From Sporomusaceae bacterium UBA1887 (lineage in GTDB: Bacteria; Bacillota; Negativicutes; Sporomusales; DSM-15969): a DNA stretch of 18,692 bases. A program made the translations under genes and the position numbers. Every line of letters begins with the position of its first letter. Position 1 is the first letter of the stretch. This document shows positions 15,903 to 18,692 of the stretch, piece after piece. The stretch lies in the NCBI GenBank assembly GCA_002337925.1, contig DDHB01000008.1, positions 51,436-70,127 of the forward strand, given 5' to 3'. A model generated the notes under the pieces. It saw nothing but the letters and a program-made list of their open reading frames with translations, was not told where the DNA came from and did not search any database.

Positions 15903-15944
15903 ATTCTGCTCCTCCCAGTCGTACTAATATTCTTAAGCTAATAA

Positions 15945-15992
15945 TAGAAAAGTCCTTGATTGAGGAAACCAAAATCTATCGCTCAACCAAGG
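15945..15992 (-). terminator. Terminator of the MetQ-like gene
   Basis: On the minus strand CCTTGGTTGAG (15992-15982) pairs with CTCAATCAAGG (15964-15954, one G:T wobble) and is followed by ACTTTTCT. It separates the lipoprotein gene from the CooF-like gene, so the operon below needs its own promoter within about 50 nt, or read-through. Confidence 0.72.
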
Positions 15993-16020
15993 CGCTTTTA
16001 AGTTTATATTGCCGGATAAC

Positions 16021-16827
16021 TTACCAGGCTGGCAATATCGATCCGTTAAAATGTTCGATCAAATATTTTTTAATGTCTTCAGAATGATACGCTTTTATCA
16101 ATTTTTGGAAGACAGGCTTCTCTTTGTCTTTTTCCCGGACGACCAACACGTTGGCATAAGGTGAACTTGCGTTTTCCAGCGCCAGGCCGTCACGGGCTGG
16201 CACCAGCCCTGCCTTAATTGCATAACTGGTGTTGATTGCAGCAATATCCATGTCCGCAATCGCTCTTGGAATAAGCGCAGCCTCTAGTTCTTTAATTTTT
16301 AGTTTTTTGGGATTATCCACAATATCTAAAACGGTTGCGTCTGCACCTGCTCCCGGTTTCAACTTGATTAATCCAGCCTGATGTAAGAGCAACAGCGCTC
16401 TCCCGGCATTGGATGGATCGTTGGGAATAGCGACAGAAGAGCCCTCTTTCAGCTCGTCCAGCTTTTTCACCTTGTCAGAATAAATGCCCATTGGCAATAT
16501 AACTGTTTTGGCAATAGATGCCAGCTTATAGCCCCGGTCCTTTACATGATTATCTAAAAACGGCTGGTGTTGGAAAGCATTGGCATCAATTTCACCCTGA
16601 TCGAGAGCCGCATTAGGCTGCACATAGTCATTGAATTCAACAATCTCGATTTTTAGTCCATCACGTTCTGCCACTTTTTTAACTTGATCCAAAATTTCCG
16701 CATGAGGGCCGGAAGTAACCCCAACTTTAAGGACTTTCTCCTCTTGTTTAGGACTGCCGCCGGAACCACAGCCAGCGGCGAACACTACAGCAATAATGGC
16801 TAGCGATAAGGCAAGTAACTTTTTCAA
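16021..16827 (-). CDS. MetQ/NlpA-family substrate-binding lipoprotein
   Basis: A 268-residue ABC-transporter binding lipoprotein. The signal peptide ends in a lipobox FAAGC with Cys20 as lipidation site. The mature part has the NlpA pattern: LKVGVTSGPHAEILDQVKKVA, FNDYVQPNAALDQGEIDANAFQH, SVAIPNDPSNAGRALLLL and NTSYAIKAGL. The family mostly binds methionine or its oxides for the MetNI permease. No metN or metI is adjacent, and no SAM riboswitch is seen upstream, so the ligand is open. The start is TTG behind GGGGGAG; residues 2-4 (KKL) follow as expected for a signal peptide. It has its own promoter and a long leader hairpin, and is followed by a terminator. Confidence 0.9.
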   Translation of the reverse strand: MKKLLALSLAIIAVVFAAGCGSGGSPKQEEKVLKVGVTSGPHAEILDQVKKVAERDGLKIEIVEFNDYVQPNAALDQGEIDANAFQHQPFLDNHVKDRGYKLASIAKTVILPMGIYSDKVKKLDELKEGSSVAIPNDPSNAGRALLLLHQAGLIKLKPGAGADATVLDIVDNPKKLKIKELEAALIPRAIADMDIAAINTSYAIKAGLVPARDGLALENASSPYANVLVVREKDKEKPVFQKLIKAYHSEDIKKYLIEHFNGSILPAW

Positions 16828-16860
16828 TGAAATCCGCTCCCCCGTATATTAATAATAGTT

Positions 16861-16911
16861 GGAAAACCAGAGGTGAACAGCACAAATAGAGCTGTTCACC
16901 TCTGGTTTTCC
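16861..16911. repeat. Perfect 21-bp inverted repeat in the metQ-like leader
   Basis: The arms 16861-16881 and 16891-16911 are exact complements (start GGAAAACCAGAGG, end CCTCTGGTTTTCC) with a 9-nt loop ACAAATAGA. It begins about 11 nt after the predicted transcript start. No U-run follows on either strand, so it is not a standard terminator. Confidence 0.9.
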
Positions 16912-16930
16912 AGTCAGTTAACTAGTTTAC

Positions 16931-16959
16931 ATTTTATAAGCTATATCCCAGTTTGTCAA
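16931..16959 (-). promoter_or_regulatory. Sigma-A promoter of the MetQ-like gene
   Basis: On the minus strand a perfect TTGACA (16959-16954), 17 nt, then TAAAAT (16936-16931). The predicted start is near 16923, giving a leader of about 95 nt. Confidence 0.82.
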
Positions 16960-17091
16960 TCGTTCAAATTCTGGACTTTTGTCCTTCCGGCGCAACCATT
17001 CAAGATGTTCTCGTTCTCTCTGCAACGGTTAGGCTCACCTTGTGGTTAGTTATGCCGATATTTTCATAGTCCTCATTTATGACGTGTAAAG

Positions 17092-17120
17092 TTGACATTA
17101 TAAAAAACTAAGGGCACAAT
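17092..17120 (+). promoter_or_regulatory. Sigma-A promoter of the nitroreductase gene
   Basis: TTGACA (17092-17097), 17 nt, CACAAT (17115-17120). The start would be near 17127, about 39 nt before the ATG; the ribosome site AAAGGAGA is at 17154-17161. Confidence 0.65.
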
Positions 17121-17165
17121 AACTCTATAACAAGCAATAGACTTTATTGGTAAAAGGAGATCGCG

Positions 17166-17726
17166 ATGAATATTCAAGAAGGTATCAAAAGCAGAAGAAG
17201 TGTCCGTAATTATGATGAAAGAGTCATTCCCGAAAGTACATTGACTGAGCTTATTACGCTGGGTACAAAAGCTCCCAACGGCTCGGCTAAGGAACCATGG
17301 GGCTTCGTAATGATTCAGGATAAAGCCGAAATTGACAGTTGGTCAGAAAAGATCAAAACCTATCTGCTTGAAAATTTGGATCAGTATCCATACCTTCATC
17401 AATATGAAGGCTGGCTGAAAAACCCCAAATTCAGTGTTTTTAATCATGCCAATACCGTGCTGATTATCTATGGAAATACAGATTCTCATTGGTATCGTTA
17501 CGACTGCTCGCTTGCTGCGGGAAACATCATGTTAGCAGCGCATGAAATGGGGATCGGCACTTGTTGGATCGGCTTTGCAGAATATATGTTAAATACAAAA
17601 GAGTTCAAAGAGCAATACGGCGTACCTCTCAACTATGAACTTGTATGCCCGATGTCCATGGGATATCCTAAAACAAAGCTAGCGTCCTCCAAGCGAAAAG
17701 CGCCTCTTATTTTTACCAAAGCTTAA
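17166..17726 (+). CDS. Nitroreductase-family flavoprotein
   Basis: A 186-residue FMN-dependent oxidoreductase of the nitroreductase fold. The N-terminal SRRSVRNYDERVI (9-21) is the usual FMN phosphate-binding start, APNGSAKEPWGFVMI fits the second FMN contact, and AAGNIMLAAHEMGIGTCWIG is the typical helix and strand near the C-terminal half. The end, GYPKTKLASSKRKAPLIF, matches the family. Members reduce nitro compounds, quinones or enones with NAD(P)H, or have other flavin roles; the true substrate cannot be read. It is a single gene with its own promoter, followed by a repeated-type terminator. The ATG has AAAGGAGA upstream. Confidence 0.9.
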   Translation: MNIQEGIKSRRSVRNYDERVIPESTLTELITLGTKAPNGSAKEPWGFVMIQDKAEIDSWSEKIKTYLLENLDQYPYLHQYEGWLKNPKFSVFNHANTVLIIYGNTDSHWYRYDCSLAAGNIMLAAHEMGIGTCWIGFAEYMLNTKEFKEQYGVPLNYELVCPMSMGYPKTKLASSKRKAPLIFTKA

Positions 17727-17755
17727 ATTGAACTAACATCGCGTAACAGCACAAA

Positions 17756-17791
17756 AACGGCAAGGCTCAGTACTCCTGAAGCCTTGCCGTT
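17756..17791. terminator. Bidirectional terminator, copy 2 of a repeated type
   Basis: AACGGCAAGGC (17756-17766) pairs with GCCTTGCCGTT (17781-17791), with an inner TCAG/CTGA. The A-run on the left gives a U-run for minus-strand transcription. The TAA stop of the convergent cyclase gene (17792-17790) starts inside the stem. Confidence 0.88.
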
Positions 17792-18692
17792 ACTCATTAC
17801 CAGCAGAAGAAAACTGTACAATTTGATTACGGCCATTTCGTTTTGCGCTCAGCAGAGCCTGGTCAGCCTGCACGATTAAGGTATCTATATCTGCCAAGCT
17901 CTCCGGAATCACCGTGGCAGTCCCGATACTCACGGTATACCGGGGAATAGACGTATCCTTATCCAGGCTCACTTCTAGCGCAGCTTTCAACTCATTCCCC
18001 ATGGCAAGTGCATCTTCAGCCGTAGTATTCGGCGCGAAAATGATAAACTCTTCACCGCCGTATCTGCCAAATAAATCTTCCTTGCGGATAATGGATTGGA
18101 CCTCTTGACTAAAATGGATCAGTACCCGGTCTCCGGCGTCATGACCATACGTATCATTGATCACTTTGAAGAAGTCGAAATCAATCATAAAGATAGTTGT
18201 CGGCTTCTTTTGACGGATCATCAGGGAAAGCAGCTTTTCAGATAGCTGAATAAATTGCATACGGTTATAAATGCCTGTCAAATAATCACGGGTAGCCGCC
18301 TTTTTCAGCTTTATATCCGTCACTTCACGACTGATAAGCAGATAGGCCATTGTGCTGATCAACGTGTGCATGTATATACTGATGAATGATATCATTTGTA
18401 AGGACGAAGCGGCAAACAGCGGATAATCCGCCCCCCGCGGCAAGGCATCCAGCGCCCGGACAATCTGACTAACGGCTAACACCACGAAAAAAATGGCCAG
18501 TGTTTTCCGTAAGTTCGTGGTATTCTTACAACCATAAAGTCCCGCCGCTGCCGCCAGCGAATACACTGCCAAAATCATAGCACTGACAAAAACCCGGGTA
18601 CCTGTGTTGGCACCAGCCAGATAAAGCAGTGTGAACCCTACTGTAATCCCTGCTGCTACCTGTATCCAGCGTTTCGTCACGCTCGCAACCGG
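17790..18692 (-). CDS. Membrane diguanylate cyclase, 5' end beyond window
   Basis: C-terminal part of a membrane-bound diguanylate cyclase. The frame is open to the window edge (codons PVAS precede the GTG at 18680), and that GTG has no ribosome site, so the true start is probably outside. At least four hydrophobic helices occupy the first 115 visible residues. The GGDEF domain follows, with RDYLTGIYNRMQF, IDFDFFKVINDTYGHDAGD and GGEEF. An RKED motif lies exactly five residues before GGEEF, forming a complete RxxD inhibitory site; the other two GGDEF proteins in the window lack this. It should therefore make c-di-GMP from two GTP with product inhibition. Input signal unknown. Confidence 0.88.
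   Translation of the reverse strand, partial: PVASVTKRWIQVAAGITVGFTLLYLAGANTGTRVFVSAMILAVYSLAAAAGLYGCKNTTNLRKTLAIFFVVLAVSQIVRALDALPRGADYPLFAASSLQMISFISIYMHTLISTMAYLLISREVTDIKLKKAATRDYLTGIYNRMQFIQLSEKLLSLMIRQKKPTTIFMIDFDFFKVINDTYGHDAGDRVLIHFSQEVQSIIRKEDLFGRYGGEEFIIFAPNTTAEDALAMGNELKAALEVSLDKDTSIPRYTVSIGTATVIPESLADIDTLIVQADQALLSAKRNGRNQIVQFSSAGNE

Larger units (their letters stand above)
16828..17165. other. Intergenic region between divergent metQ-like and nitroreductase genes
   Basis: 338 nt. From left to right it holds the leader hairpin and promoter of the lipoprotein gene, a 130-nt stretch (16960-17091) between the two promoters, and the nitroreductase promoter. The middle stretch has GGAC-TTTT-GTCC (16973-16984) and two related 9-mers (GCAACCATT at 16992-17000, GCAACGGTT at 17022-17030), but no RNA family I can name. 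Confidence 0.5.

Noticed and set aside
16861..16911. Rho-independent terminator reading of the 21-bp inverted repeat
   Set aside because: No U-run follows on either strand and no gene reads into it; it lies in a gene leader instead.
17030..17046. M-box-like string (AGGTGAGCCTAAC on the minus strand)
   Set aside because: Only the first few bases resemble the magnesium riboswitch; the later conserved blocks are absent and the downstream gene is not a Mg transporter.
18681..18692. GTG at 18680 as true start of the membrane cyclase
   Set aside because: No ribosome site precedes it and the frame stays open to the window edge, so the gene is treated as partial.

Overview
The window looks like chromosomal DNA of an anaerobic, probably spore-forming Bacillota. 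A member of the Sporomusa/Pelosinus group (Negativicutes) is my best guess, but this is inference from gene content and not a database match. Supporting signs are strong GGAGG-type ribosome sites, TTG and GTG starts, sigma-A promoters with 17-nt spacers, a CO dehydrogenase-like operon, a KinA-like kinase, and sigma-H-like and sigma-K-like promoter matches. I see no tRNA, rRNA, CRISPR array, transposase or phage gene.

Layout. 1-683: C-terminal part of a LysR regulator. 868-1605: secreted peptidoglycan-binding/3D-domain wall hydrolase. 1677-2132: small unknown protein with a CDCNC motif behind a sigma-K-like promoter. 2165-4090 (-): membrane GGDEF-EAL protein. 4486-5925 (+): PAS-PAS histidine kinase. 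5967-7808 (-): exported TPR protein with a C-terminal GGDEF domain. 8137-9471 (+): NhaC-type antiporter. 9528-11178 (-): MarR regulator and MFS transporter, overlapping, behind a promoter with a palindromic operator candidate. 11328-15902 (-): five-gene Fe-S/CODH-like operon. 16021-16827 (-): MetQ/NlpA lipoprotein. 17166-17726 (+): nitroreductase. 17790-18692 (-): membrane diguanylate cyclase running off the window end.

The most unusual part is the operon at 11328-15902. In transcription order it encodes a 16-cysteine CooF-like ferredoxin, a short (471-aa) CooS-like protein, an FAD/NAD oxidoreductase, a 2[4Fe-4S] protein with a long C-terminal extension, and a 212-residue Cys-rich protein I do not recognise. 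Start/stop overlaps couple the first genes tightly. The CooS-like protein keeps all visible ligands for the D, B and C clusters. It is about 160 residues shorter than ordinary CooS and has no histidine where the catalytic/proton-relay histidines should lie. The cluster reads as an electron-transfer module linking a Ni-Fe-S-type active site to NAD(P)H, with a substrate that may not be CO.

A second theme is signalling. Three GGDEF proteins and one PAS kinase lie in 18.7 kb. Each complete or partial GGDEF gene ends in or beside a long hairpin terminator, and two of these terminators (5928-5962 and 17756-17791) are nearly identical.
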